NCBI GenBank assembly: GCA_963665045.2
Contig: CAXXJQ010000006.1
Coordinates: 310,001 to 374,000, forward strand
From: JAFGRU01 sp016934985
GTDB taxonomy: Bacteria; Desulfobacterota; Desulfuromonadia; Desulfuromonadales; JAAYDE01
Reading direction: 5' to 3'
Length of the DNA: 64,000 nt
In this document: piece by piece, positions 1 to 8,584 of the stretch
Numbering within the stretch: the first letter of the stretch is position 1
How the letters are laid out: each line of letters starts with the position of its first letter
Notes under the pieces: model-generated
Database searches by the model: none
What the model saw: the letters and a program-made list of their open reading frames with translations, nothing else
Told to the model about the DNA's origin: nothing
Translations under genes and position numbers: made by a program

Positions 1-96
1 AGGTACGTAAAAAAAAAGTTAAGCGATTCTGAAGAAATTTAAACGGGGTTTAAATACGGTTTTGGATTTATTCAGAGAAGAGGAGTCAAGGTTTTT

Positions 97-441
97 GTGA
101 AGAAAGAACTCTACCCAAAGATTTTAGAGGATCTCACGGACCAAATCAGTCAATTGCTCATGGCTGAAAAAATAGAGGAAGCCAGGTCATTGGAAATCGC
201 TTTCAAGGCGGCCGAACATCTGAGACACCACTGGAAGGGGCAAAATGTCTACATCCCCGGCGGTCTCCGCTTTGAGGCCAGTCAAAAGAGCGACAATATC
301 CTGAAAGAATTCAGCGGTCGGAATTACCGGGAGTTAAGCCGGAAATATGGAGTTAGCATTTGCTGGATCTACCACATCATCCGATTGGATAGAGAGCGAA
401 AGCGGAAACTACGGTCTGGGCAAGCAGCCCGGAAAGGATAG
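97..441 (+). CDS. Mor-type phage transcription activator
   Basis: This 114-residue protein resembles the Mor/C activators of Mu-like phages, which bind DNA as dimers and switch on middle or late transcription. The family signature is visible in the C-terminal half: YIPGG (residues ~52-56), then GRNYRELSRKYGVS (~74-87), followed by a recognition-helix segment ending in basic residues. The N-terminal ~45 residues are the helical dimerisation part. The start is a GTG at 97 behind an AGAGGAG ribosome site. It lies 3 nt before the next phage gene, so the two are probably cotranscribed. Length is close to the family norm of about 110-130 residues. Whether it still has targets is unknown, because the upstream phage genes lie outside the window. 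Confidence 0.8.
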   Translation: MKKELYPKILEDLTDQISQLLMAEKIEEARSLEIAFKAAEHLRHHWKGQNVYIPGGLRFEASQKSDNILKEFSGRNYRELSRKYGVSICWIYHIIRLDRERKRKLRSGQAARKG

Positions 442-444
442 TTC

Positions 445-894
445 ATGAAAGACTGGATAACGATTTTTAATACTGGAAAGCATACAGACCGGAAGGGCCG
501 CACCCGTTTTTTCTCAACCGGGGATCTGAACCGTATCGTTGAAAGCTACAATCCCGGCTACCAAGAAGCCCCGGTGGTCATCGGCACCGTCAAAAACACT
601 GATCCGGCCTTCGGTTGGGTAGAAAAACTCATAAGGGACGGAAACGAACTGCGGGCCAAGTTCAAACAAATCCATCCGGAATTTCAGCAAAACCTGGAAA
701 ATGGCCGTTACAAAAGGCGCTTCATTTCCCTCTATCCGGACGGCACTCTTAGGCATGTGGCGTTTGACGGCCCCGCTCCCGCCATTTCAGGTTTTTCAAG
801 CTATGAAGAAGAATGGGGCGAAACCTTTGAGTTTGAAGAAGCATTTTTCGAAGATCAAAACGGAGGCTGGGCCTCTTTGACACATAAATTATGA
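445..894 (+). CDS. Mu gpI-like phage protease/scaffold-related protein
   Basis: A 149-residue phage protein. It has the pattern of the N-terminal part of the Mu I-protein (virion protease/scaffold) family: a DRKGRTRFFS segment near the start, a stretch reading APVVIGTVKNTDPAFGWV (~42-59), then RFISLYPDGTLRHVAF (~92-107) and GPAPAISGF. Full-length relatives are usually much longer and carry a scaffold region, so this may be a shortened or split version. The ATG at 445 follows the Mor gene by 3 nt; GGAAAGG upstream can serve as ribosome site. Assignment to the family comes from motif recognition; protease activity is not shown by any catalytic residue I can name. Confidence 0.6.
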   Translation: MKDWITIFNTGKHTDRKGRTRFFSTGDLNRIVESYNPGYQEAPVVIGTVKNTDPAFGWVEKLIRDGNELRAKFKQIHPEFQQNLENGRYKRRFISLYPDGTLRHVAFDGPAPAISGFSSYEEEWGETFEFEEAFFEDQNGGWASLTHKL

Positions 895-929
895 TCAACC
901 GCTTTTAGCCACTGAAAGGAGGCCATTAA

Positions 930-1982
930 ATGGCAGAAAAAACCAAAGAAACCAGAGGACTTACACCACAAGAAATGTTTCGGAAAAAAGACCAGGTCCG
1001 GACCCGCCTGACGGAATTGAAACAGGAACTCAAACAGGCCATTAACGACAGAGAAGCAAAGGACGTTCACTTAAACCGCGCCAGATTACACCTCTCGGGA
1101 AACTCGGCCGACCTTAATTCAAGATCTCTGGTTCTGCCCCGGCAGGAAACCTCCGGTCGGGAACGCCAGGAACTTGAAAAAGCGGTAATGCTGGCCGAAT
1201 CTTCCCTTGCCGAAGTTGAACAATGCATAACCGAAATCCGGGGACAAATTACCGAAACCGAAAAAGAGCTTCAGAGTTACCTGGAAAACGTCACTACCAA
1301 TGATCTGCTTGAGGTTCAGAACAGACTGAACCTGGCTGAAGAAAAAATCGCTGGTATTGAAAAGGCATCTTCGGATCTGGAGGCCCGTCTTAATACGGAA
1401 GAAACAACCAGTAAACAGATGGCTGCCCTGGTTCAGAAACGGGAAGACCTGCTGGCCGATATCCTCACCGGAAACGCCACATCCAAAGACCTGGAAAAAC
1501 TGGACCGTGAAATCGCAAAAGCCAGAGAAGACGCTGAAAAGAAAAAAGCCAACGGCACCGATATCCAGACCATGAAACAGACCCGCGCCGGACTCCAGAG
1601 AAAACTGGCCAAAGCCCAAAGCGAACTCAAAGAAATCAAGGCTGAAGCCCATGAGCTTGTTTTTAACTTTTTCATGTCCGAAGCGGAAAAGGCCGGGAAA
1701 AGCTACATGCGGCAAGCTCAGGATCTGGTTACGACATTCAACCGTCTGTTTGGTCTCGGTGAAATCTTGAACACGCGGTTTTCCAAGGTCATCATTCCCG
1801 GAAGTTGGGACCGGATGACCATCCCGGCGTTTTTGCTCAAGGCATGTTCTGAAAAGCCTTTTCCGTTTGCCGACGGAGAAACCATTTATCAGAGTTATCA
1901 GCGGCAAGCCGCGGATATGTTTGAAAAAGAGGAAAGTTCTCAACTGGAGAGTCTTCGTAGCCTAGGCATAATGTTCTTCTAA
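930..1982 (+). CDS. coiled-coil phage protein of unknown function
   Basis: A 350-residue, highly charged protein. Residues ~15-240 are almost uninterrupted Glu/Lys/Arg/Leu heptad-like sequence, predicted long coiled coil. The last ~110 residues (from about VFNFFMSEAEKAGKSYM) look globular and contain aromatic residues. AAAGGAGG at 916-923 is an excellent ribosome site for the ATG at 930. It sits between the gpI-like protein and the tape measure, so a role in particle assembly or as a scaffold is possible, but nothing in the sequence names a function. Its stop codon lies 14 nt before the tandem structured RNA units. Confidence 0.6.
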   Translation: MAEKTKETRGLTPQEMFRKKDQVRTRLTELKQELKQAINDREAKDVHLNRARLHLSGNSADLNSRSLVLPRQETSGRERQELEKAVMLAESSLAEVEQCITEIRGQITETEKELQSYLENVTTNDLLEVQNRLNLAEEKIAGIEKASSDLEARLNTEETTSKQMAALVQKREDLLADILTGNATSKDLEKLDREIAKAREDAEKKKANGTDIQTMKQTRAGLQRKLAKAQSELKEIKAEAHELVFNFFMSEAEKAGKSYMRQAQDLVTTFNRLFGLGEILNTRFSKVIIPGSWDRMTIPAFLLKACSEKPFPFADGETIYQSYQRQAADMFEKEESSQLESLRSLGIMFF

Positions 1983-1995
1983 TCCATGTCGCTGC

Positions 1996-2126
1996 TTTCC
2001 ACCGAGACAGGCGGACCATAGGTGGAAGGCGGCCACCTTGAAAACCTTCAAGGTTCTTTCTCCTTTGTTTATATGGTCCTCCATGGAAAAGGTGATGGTC
2101 CACAACTTCGGCTGCCCCCCATCACC
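1996..2126 (+). ncRNA. tandem pseudoknotted RNA, unit A
   Basis: First of two tandem non-coding units. Pairings read from the sequence: P1 TTCCACC (1997-2003) with GGTGGAA (2021-2027), enclosing a 17-nt loop that ends GGACCATA (2013-2020). P2 is ACCTTGAA (2035-2042) with TTCAAGGT (2047-2054). The loop octamer GGACCATA pairs with TATGGTCC (2072-2079) to make a pseudoknot across P1. P4 is GGTGATGG (2091-2098) with CCATCACC (2119-2126), enclosing a small hairpin with a C(TTCG)G tetraloop at 2106-2111. The order of elements is the same in unit B. The UUCG loop suggests the plus strand is the RNA. Function unknown. Confidence 0.6.
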
Positions 2127-2140
2127 ACAATATCCCTTCG

Positions 2141-2264
2141 TTTGGCCGAGAAAAGACGGACCATAGGCCAAAAGGGGGAGGCCTCAGGGCCTGTTGGTAT
2201 GCCTTTATATGGTCCGTCAGGGAAACCGGCGATGGTCCCCCGCCTTTGGCGGCTCCCCATCGCC
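2141..2264 (+). ncRNA. tandem pseudoknotted RNA, unit B
   Basis: Second unit, offset 145 nt from unit A; 145 is not a multiple of 3, which argues against a coding repeat. P1 is TTTGGCC (2141-2147) with GGCCAAA (2166-2172). Three of its seven pairs differ from unit A, yet pairing is kept. P2 is AGGCC (2179-2183) with GGCCT (2188-2192). The pseudoknot is GGACCATA (2158-2165) with TATGGTCC (2208-2215), identical to unit A. P4 is GGCGATGG (2228-2235) with CCATCGCC (2257-2264), where one T-A pair of unit A has become C-G. P5 is CCGCC/GGCGG around a TTT loop. The last stem runs into ATCTTTTT. Confidence 0.6.
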
Positions 2265-2271
2265 ATCTTTT
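2228..2271 (+). terminator. terminator-like end of RNA unit B
   Basis: The P4/P5 stem of unit B (GGCGATGG ... CCATCGCC with an inner CCGCC/GGCGG hairpin) is followed directly by ATCTTTTT, as in an intrinsic terminator. It would end plus-strand transcription just before the convergent minus-strand gene at 2298-2555. Confidence 0.5.
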
Positions 2272-2297
2272 TAAGTGCTGAGTGAGAAAAAGGGATT

Positions 2298-2555
2298 TTA
2301 ACGAGAGAGATGGGCTAACCATCCCAGGATGGAAAAACCCAGGAGAATGAAAACGACCAAGGCTAGCCCGCCGATCAGAAGCGGAGCAGCAAAATTGAAG
2401 AATCTTTCGGCAAGGGAATCATTTACGAGCAGGGGAATCTCTACCGCCAGAAGGACACTATAAAACACCCACTCTTTCCAGGAGATAGACTTAAAAACAT
2501 CCTTCCAGGTGACTTTGCCCGAGAGCTTCTTTTTTCTGCCTAGACAAGGACTCAT
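2298..2555 (-). CDS. small two-helix membrane protein (possible moron)
   Basis: An 85-residue protein encoded against the direction of the phage genes. It begins with a basic, cytoplasmic-type stretch (RKKKLSGK), followed by two hydrophobic segments at about residues 30-46 (VFYSVLLAVEIPLLV) and 57-80 (APLLIGGLALVVFILLGFSI). The ATG at 2555 has a good ribosome site, AGAGGAT, seven bases upstream on the minus strand; a longer reading frame exists, but this start is the credible one. A lone opposite-strand membrane gene inside a phage structural cluster is typical of a moron (a lysogeny-expressed extra gene). No family recognised. It ends 27 nt from the structured RNA and converges on it. Confidence 0.6.
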   Translation of the reverse strand: MSPCLGRKKKLSGKVTWKDVFKSISWKEWVFYSVLLAVEIPLLVNDSLAERFFNFAAPLLIGGLALVVFILLGFSILGWLAHLSR

Positions 2556-2612
2556 GGCTATCCTCTTCCGGCAACGGAATCGATCAACACATTTAGAAAG
2601 GTTATCTCTATT

Positions 2613-5600
2613 ATGACGACAAAAAATGAAAAAGTCCAGATCGTGGTTTCCCTCGATCCCAGCCATCTCAAAGCCGGAGCAAGGGTAGCCATTCAGGAAA
2701 CCAACAAAATCGGTGCAGCGTATAAACATCTGCGCGAAAACCAGAACAAACTCAACAAAACCGACCTGGCCAGAGGATTGCTTGACGTCCGGCCGCACCG
2801 GGCCATCAAAAGGGAAATTAACCAGCTTGGGGCGGCTTATCAGAGGCTGAAAAATTCGGGTAAGCTTACAAATCTGGAACTCTTCCGTGCCCAGTTGCAA
2901 TTGCAGCGTAAAACCACGGAACTGAAAAGGGAAACCAACGGCTGGGCCGACTCCCTTGTGTCTGCAAAGACAGGGTTTGCCTCCATGGCTGCCGCCGGGT
3001 ACGCATTTTTTAAAACATTTTCCAGTTTCTCCCAATTTCGTCAACGGATGGCCGAGGTCGGCACCCTGACAGACCTTGACGCCAAGGGGTTTGAGGCACT
3101 GAACAAAGAGGTCGTCAATTTATCAAGGAACATCCCGCAAACAGCCACGGATCTGGCTGCCGCCGAGTACGATATTCTCTCGGCCGGGGTGGCAGTGGAA
3201 AAATCGACCAATGTTTTGGGCCTTTCCGCCAAAGCGGCGGTTGCCGGTGTGACGGATGCCAAAACCGCCGTCAACGCCGGGCTCGGAGTCCTTAACGCCT
3301 ATAATCTGTCGGTTTCCGAACTTGGCTCTATCTACGATGCCCTGTTCATGACCGTAAAACAAGGGGTGACCACATTCCCGCAATTGAGTCAATACATGGG
3401 TGAAGCCCTGCCAACGGCCAAGGCGGCCGGTGTCGGGTTCAGGGAGGTCGGCGCTGCCCTTGCTGCTCTCACCAAGGCCGGTATCCGTACCCCCCAGGCG
3501 GCCACGGCCCTGAAAGGGATGCTGAACAGCCTGGCGGCACCCACGGAGGAAGCGCAAAAGGAGTTTAACCGGCTTGGTATTACCTGGCAGGGTATGCTGC
3601 CCACCCTTGAGCAGATTGCCGCCAAGAACCTGTCCATTGACCAGATGCGCCAACTCATTCCGGACGTTGAGGCCCGTACCGGGGTGCTGGCTTTGACCCA
3701 GAATCTTGAATCCTTGAAAAGCATTTTGCTTTCCATGAGAAACGCGTCCGGCGCTATGCAGGATGCCTACAATAAAATGAAGGACACCCCGGCAAACCAG
3801 ATCAAGCTTTTCACCAACGAGATTCATGCTCTCAGTCTTGCCGTGGGGAGCACGGCCTCGGAGGTGCTTTTGCCAGCGGCCAAGGCAGCCAGATCCGTGA
3901 TGTCTGCCTTTAGCCAGACTGATAAGGTCACAAAATACTTTACGGCATCCTTGGCCATGGGGCTGCTGACACTTGGAGCCTGGCCCCTGGGCCTAAGCAG
4001 GATGGTCCTGGGCCTCAAAGGAATGACGCTGCATATGATGGCGGCCAGAGCCGCCGCCGGAACCATGACCACACAGATCCTCGCCGCCAATGTCGCCATG
4101 AAGGCGTTCGGATTGCTGGCCGCCGGTTATTCCATCTACGAAGTTGGCCGGGCGGTGAAGGAATTCATAAAAATGCGAGAGGCTATCGAAGACGCCAACG
4201 CCGCCCAGGAACGCCTTTTGGAGACCACGGAAAAGACCAAGTCAAAATTTGAGGAGTTTAAGGATGTTGAAATTCCTGAAAACATCGCCTCAAAAGCAAA
4301 GAATGAACTTAAGGATTTACAGCACCAGTTGGCAAAAGCCAAAGCCTACTGGACCGCTTTACATGCAGAACTATCCGAAAAAGCTGAAGAGACGACATGG
4401 CTTGGTACCCTGACCTTTGATGCCCAGAAAGTGGTACCAGAACAACAGGCTGCCGCTAAACGGCTAGGAGAAATTAACGAGGCTTTAAAGACCCTTCAAA
4501 ACCGCCATAAAGGGGTGCAAAACGCCCAGGCCAAAACCGGAACCATCGGCAAGGCCGTCTATGCCGAGCTGACCGAAGAGGCTAAGAAATCGTTCAAAAA
4601 ACAGCAAGAGGCTGCCGAAAAATGGGCCACCAAGGTTATCAGCCTCGATGAGAAGATTCGGAACCATCGGCAATCCACCGAGGACAAGCTCCGCGCTCTC
4701 AGCCAGCAGGGCATGGGCGAGATGGAGCGCTGGGAAGACAACCAGGCCCTGGGCGATGAAAAGGCCGCTGCCGCCGAGGCCGAGCTGAAAAAAGCCCAGC
4801 AGCAGTATGCCCTGGCCATGCAGCGCCAGGACGAAGCCAACGCGGCTTTAGCCCAGGTGCAGGTTGCGGCGGCGTCCGGCGACTTGGAGGCCCTGAACCA
4901 GGCGCGGACCGTTGCAGCCAAGGCCACGACGCAGGCCGAGCAGGCCACGGCCCAGACCGAGGTGCATTTCGAAAGAGCCATGGCGTTTGCCGACCAGGCC
5001 GAGGACGCCTACAGCCGCCTGGCCACGGCGGCCAGCGGCAAGGATCAGTACGGCGGACAGGCATCGGTCACCCTGCAAGAGGGGATCGACGCGGCCAAGG
5101 CCGGGGTGTCATCCATCGGCACTCTCCAGCAGCAGATCCTCCAGGCGCAGCGCGCCCAGGCGACCGGGTTCGCGGCCACGGCAATCCAGGCAGCTGGCCA
5201 GGCCAAGCTGGCCTTTGAATCCGTCTCTCACCAGACCATGGACGTTGAGATCAAAACTCCCAACCTTGACAACATCCGTGAGCAGTTGGCCGAACTGACC
5301 AGGGACCAAACCAAAACTATCCATGTCAAGACTGTCGAAGCGCATGCTTTTGGCGGAATGGCCGGGATAGGCTACCGCATGGCACGCGGAGGCAGGCTCC
5401 CTGGTGCTGACAGCGAAGAAGACAAAATTCCGGTTCTGGCCCGGCCGGGTGAGTGGTTTATCCGAAACGAGGCGGTCAGTGTCTGGAACCGGGTTGTGGG
5501 AAAAGGTTTTATGAACGCCGTCAATGCTCCCTGGTCATCCCACGGACAACGGCTTTTATCGGCTCTTAAAAACGCCAGCCTGCCAGGCTGGACGGTTGAT

Positions 5601-5795
5601 ATGCCGGATATGAGCGGTATTCATTCCATGCCTTTGAGGTTTGCCACAGGTGGAATGGTTCCGGGCCTGGGAAGTGGTCCTCATATGGGTACCCTTGAGC
5701 TTGCGATCGGTGGAGGTTCCTTTGCCGTACAAGCTCCTGTTGACACTCTACAAGTCCTCAAAAAGGCGATCAAACGGGCAAAAAGGACAGGCTAA
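2613..5795 (+). CDS. phage tail tape measure protein (TP901 type)
   Basis: A 1060-residue tape measure protein, which sets tail length and forms a channel for DNA ejection. The TP901 core is visible at about residues 140-330, including the stretch RNIPQTATDLAAAEYDILSA and later a region beginning QLSQYMGEALPTAKAAGVGF. Hydrophobic segments follow at ~430-520. Residues ~560-890 are alanine/glutamine-rich coiled coil. A C-terminal glycine-rich segment contains GEWFIRNEAV, a motif often seen at tape-measure C-termini. Start ATG 2613 follows GAAAGG. Tail genes that normally surround it (tube, sheath, baseplate) are absent downstream, where a zinc-ribbon gene and a transposase follow, so the prophage here looks broken. 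Confidence 0.85.
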   Translation: MTTKNEKVQIVVSLDPSHLKAGARVAIQETNKIGAAYKHLRENQNKLNKTDLARGLLDVRPHRAIKREINQLGAAYQRLKNSGKLTNLELFRAQLQLQRKTTELKRETNGWADSLVSAKTGFASMAAAGYAFFKTFSSFSQFRQRMAEVGTLTDLDAKGFEALNKEVVNLSRNIPQTATDLAAAEYDILSAGVAVEKSTNVLGLSAKAAVAGVTDAKTAVNAGLGVLNAYNLSVSELGSIYDALFMTVKQGVTTFPQLSQYMGEALPTAKAAGVGFREVGAALAALTKAGIRTPQAATALKGMLNSLAAPTEEAQKEFNRLGITWQGMLPTLEQIAAKNLSIDQMRQLIPDVEARTGVLALTQNLESLKSILLSMRNASGAMQDAYNKMKDTPANQIKLFTNEIHALSLAVGSTASEVLLPAAKAARSVMSAFSQTDKVTKYFTASLAMGLLTLGAWPLGLSRMVLGLKGMTLHMMAARAAAGTMTTQILAANVAMKAFGLLAAGYSIYEVGRAVKEFIKMREAIEDANAAQERLLETTEKTKSKFEEFKDVEIPENIASKAKNELKDLQHQLAKAKAYWTALHAELSEKAEETTWLGTLTFDAQKVVPEQQAAAKRLGEINEALKTLQNRHKGVQNAQAKTGTIGKAVYAELTEEAKKSFKKQQEAAEKWATKVISLDEKIRNHRQSTEDKLRALSQQGMGEMERWEDNQALGDEKAAAAEAELKKAQQQYALAMQRQDEANAALAQVQVAAASGDLEALNQARTVAAKATTQAEQATAQTEVHFERAMAFADQAEDAYSRLATAASGKDQYGGQASVTLQEGIDAAKAGVSSIGTLQQQILQAQRAQATGFAATAIQAAGQAKLAFESVSHQTMDVEIKTPNLDNIREQLAELTRDQTKTIHVKTVEAHAFGGMAGIGYRMARGGRLPGADSEEDKIPVLARPGEWFIRNEAVSVWNRVVGKGFMNAVNAPWSSHGQRLLSALKNASLPGWTVDMPDMSGIHSMPLRFATGGMVPGLGSGPHMGTLELAIGGGSFAVQAPVDTLQVLKKAIKRAKRTG

Positions 5796-5893
5796 CAGCG
5801 AAGCGCGATACGAGGTATGGAAGTTGCTTATGTTAAAGAAAAATTATTAATAGGCCACAAGCAGATTCGAAAATGTTTAAAAAAGGAGGCCAT

Positions 5894-6412
5894 ATGGCTG
5901 TCATCGAATGTGAAACCTGTCATAGAAAAGTTTCAGACCTTGCCCCAACTTGTCCACATTGCGGCGCTGATCCCCGCCAGTCTCCACCAACTAAAAACAT
6001 CCAAAATAGCGAAAGCAAGGCTTCGGATAGCTCGATCAAGAAGGTTCCAAAACCGCGAATCGGCATGATCTTGGGACTTTTTGCCGGGGCCCTTCTTTTT
6101 GGGTTTGTGATGATAACCTTGTGCCCAAAAACACTGTTTTCATCATCAGGAAATCAGCAACTTAAACAAGAAAAGGCAGCTGCACTCAAATTTTGTCAGG
6201 GCTATGTCAAATCCCGTCTCAAAGCCCCTGCTACAGCGGTCTTCCCTGGTGAAGATGCCGTTGTTGCTTACGGCAATCAAAGATATGATGTCCATTCCAG
6301 TGTAGATTCCCAAAATTCTTTTGGAGCGCTGATCCGGACAAGATTTACCTGTAAGGCTCAAATCAAAAAGGGACAATGGGAAGTGCTGTCGTTAGATATA
6401 ATAAAATTTTAA
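5894..6412 (+). CDS. zinc-ribbon membrane-anchored protein
   Basis: A 172-residue protein with an N-terminal zinc ribbon formed by CETC and CPHC (first ~25 residues), a polar linker, one transmembrane helix (about GMILGLFAGALLFGFVMITL, residues ~56-75) and a C-terminal domain of ~85 residues outside or inside the membrane. The ATG at 5894 is chosen over one 21 nt upstream because AAAAGGAGG sits six bases before it. Similar zinc ribbon plus helix proteins occur in phages and plasmids with no known function. An intrinsic terminator follows at 6438. It is the last gene of the phage-like run. Confidence 0.6.
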   Translation: MAVIECETCHRKVSDLAPTCPHCGADPRQSPPTKNIQNSESKASDSSIKKVPKPRIGMILGLFAGALLFGFVMITLCPKTLFSSSGNQQLKQEKAAALKFCQGYVKSRLKAPATAVFPGEDAVVAYGNQRYDVHSSVDSQNSFGALIRTRFTCKAQIKKGQWEVLSLDIIKF

Positions 6413-6437
6413 AATTAAATTCTTGGTTTAAGGAAAA

Positions 6438-6471
6438 AATAGTCCCTTCAAATTTAGGGGCTATTTTTTTT
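6438..6471 (+). terminator. intrinsic terminator
   Basis: AATAGTCCCT pairs with AGGGGCTATT (one G-T wobble) across a TCAAATTT loop and is followed by a run of T. It lies 25 nt after the zinc-ribbon gene. Confidence 0.8.
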
Positions 6472-6515
6472 GCCAAACTGTCCGTTTGAGGGATAATAAT
6501 TATGAGGGGTTGTTG

Positions 6516-8156
6516 ATGGATATCCGTTTCAAATACGGCCTCGAACTCGACAAACTGAGACCGTTCAGAGAATGTTGCCGATTGCCTGCTGAAAGGAAGT
6601 TCCTGCTTATTAAGGAATATTTCGATGTCTACCTAGTTGAAGCAAAGAAAAATACAACTGGTAAATGTTTTATAAATAAGGCAACACATCATTTTTGCCG
6701 AGATAAGGGTGTTCCACGCAGAACCTTTCTGAACTGGCTCCGAAATTATAAAGAATCTGGTATTGAAGGTCTGGTTCCCCACTACAACAATCGATTTGAA
6801 ACACCAAAATTTAGTGCAAGGAAAAAACATTCAGTTAAGATTCCCCATAAACCTCCTTTTAGCCAATACGTTCCGGCAACGATTGAAATCAATGTCAGAA
6901 ATCCCCTCTCCTGTTTGGAACAGATAAACGCCATCGTGCAAATCAGCCCGGCTTTTGAGCCATCCGTTAAAGACTCTTTTGCGTTGTTCATTGACCAGAA
7001 CCCTCGTATCTGGAAAAAGCCTCTTTCTCTTTCTTTGCCCAGATCCCTAACAGAAGAAGAAACCCAACGCCTAAATTCTTATTATAGGGGGACACACAAA
7101 AACCATTCTGCGAAGGCTTTGGCCCTTTTGATGGCTAAAGAGAACAAATCCCTTCAGGAAACTATGTTTAAAACGCAGAGGTCACGCAGAACGATTTATA
7201 AATGGCTTAATTTGTTTAGCAAAAAAGGCCTTGATTTTATTGAGGTCAAGGTAACCGATGAAAGGAGGCTCAAGATGAGGCAGGAAAGAAAAACAAGAGT
7301 AATAGATATTTTGCACGCCAAACCGTCCATATACGGAATGAACAGAACCTCCTGGTCACAAGGTGCTATCCGAGAGGCATATCAAAATAAATATGGTGAA
7401 AATCTCTCTGTCTTTTTGCTGAAAAAAATCCTGAAAGAAGAGAGATATACTTGGCAGCATGCCAAAAAAGTGCTGACCAGCCCGGACCCGGAATATTATG
7501 AAAAGGTAGGAAAACTTCTTGACACCCTCCACAATTTACAACCTGAAGAAGCCTTTTTCTTCATTGATGAGGCTGGTCCCTGGAAGGTAAAACGTTATGG
7601 GGGCAAAGAATTAGTTGTAAAAAGTACAAAAATAATAGAATCGGAAATTCAGGGGTCAAAAGGGTCTGTGAGCTTCATTGCCGCTTTGGATGCTATGGTT
7701 TTTCAGGCACACTGGCAGTATATTTCAAACAAGAATACTAGTATGTTAATCTCCTTTCTGACACTTCTTCGACAAAAACATGCGGCTTACAAGAAGATTA
7801 TCTGGACGTGGGATAGCCTCTCCAGTCACAGTTCGGAAAACCTGTTGTTGTGGATCGAGAAGATGAATTTGGAAGCTGAAAGAAGTGGAAAATTCCCTAT
7901 AATGGAGATCGTGCCACTCCCTTCCTGCGCTCAATTTTTAAATGTGATCGAAGGCTATTTCAGCGCCCTGAGAAGGGCGGTCATCCATAACAGTGATTAT
8001 CAGTCAAAAGATGAAATGAAAGAAGCCATTTCCAGGTATTTTAGAGAGCAGAATGACCACTATAGGAAACATCCAAAAAAGGCAGGTAAAAAGATTTGGA
8101 ACAAGGAAGTTTTCAAGATTGATGAACTCCCTGGGGGGCTTTTTAAAAAGATGTAA
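6516..8156 (+). CDS. IS630-like DDE transposase with extended N-terminus
   Basis: A 546-residue protein. The C-terminal half is an IS630/Tc1-type DDE transposase (DDE_3): the first Asp lies in FFIDEAGPW, the second in TWDSLSSH, and the Glu in NVIEGYFSAL. Two helix-turn-helix regions precede it, one around GVPRRTFLNWLRNYKESGIE and one around RSRRTIYKWLNLFSKKG. IS630 transposases are usually about 340 residues, so the first ~200 residues are additional. The ATG at 6516 is preferred because GAGGGG lies seven bases upstream; a TTG at 6486 would add ten residues. I could not find convincing terminal inverted repeats, so it may be a degenerate or unusual element. Confidence 0.75.
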   Translation: MDIRFKYGLELDKLRPFRECCRLPAERKFLLIKEYFDVYLVEAKKNTTGKCFINKATHHFCRDKGVPRRTFLNWLRNYKESGIEGLVPHYNNRFETPKFSARKKHSVKIPHKPPFSQYVPATIEINVRNPLSCLEQINAIVQISPAFEPSVKDSFALFIDQNPRIWKKPLSLSLPRSLTEEETQRLNSYYRGTHKNHSAKALALLMAKENKSLQETMFKTQRSRRTIYKWLNLFSKKGLDFIEVKVTDERRLKMRQERKTRVIDILHAKPSIYGMNRTSWSQGAIREAYQNKYGENLSVFLLKKILKEERYTWQHAKKVLTSPDPEYYEKVGKLLDTLHNLQPEEAFFFIDEAGPWKVKRYGGKELVVKSTKIIESEIQGSKGSVSFIAALDAMVFQAHWQYISNKNTSMLISFLTLLRQKHAAYKKIIWTWDSLSSHSSENLLLWIEKMNLEAERSGKFPIMEIVPLPSCAQFLNVIEGYFSALRRAVIHNSDYQSKDEMKEAISRYFREQNDHYRKHPKKAGKKIWNKEVFKIDELPGGLFKKM

Positions 8157-8584
8157 AGGCTGTTTTAAGCCTCTGTGACGGGACTTTTTTGAACAAAGCC
8201 AGCAGAGGCAAACATAGTGAAACATGCCGAGATAAAAAAAATCCCTTAGGGATGAATCTCGCGGCCCTTGCGGGAAAAGTGGTTGGGAATCCCTCCTAAA
8301 AATATGCGATATTTGCATAGTTATTATGGAAGAATGACAGAAAATATTGGGGGGGGAAAGGCTCTGAAAAATGTCTTTTTGCCGCCGCAACGGCCTCAAT
8401 TTCTTACAACTTTAAATTTCGTTTTTTACAATTTTAAGTTTCGCCGTTCAAATTAGCCGCATTTCGAATCAAACTCCAAATACAAAAATATTCTTGTAGC
8501 TTAACCTTATTGTCGTTTTATGATAACATGTCTCAGATTTCCAACCCGTTTCAAGAAAACCATTTATTTGAGGACGAAATTTCT
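8157..8584. other. AT-rich gap with nested hairpin
   Basis: No gene is supported here. At 8227-8263 a nested palindrome is visible: CGAGAT ... ATCTCG encloses ATCCC TTA GGGAT. Near 8406-8442 there are two imperfect direct copies resembling ACAATTTTAAGTTTCG. The right end of the upstream transposon should lie in this stretch, but no end can be placed. Confidence 0.3.

Noticed and set aside
2022..2322. Several overlapping open frames on both strands across the tandem RNA region
   Set aside because: The two units are offset by 145 nt, not a multiple of 3, and differ mainly by compensatory stem changes; no ribosome sites or family motifs.
6413..8330. Terminal inverted repeats for the IS630-like element
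   Set aside because: Only weak similarity around AAAAAATAGTCCC and its possible right partner; not convincing, so no element boundaries are given.
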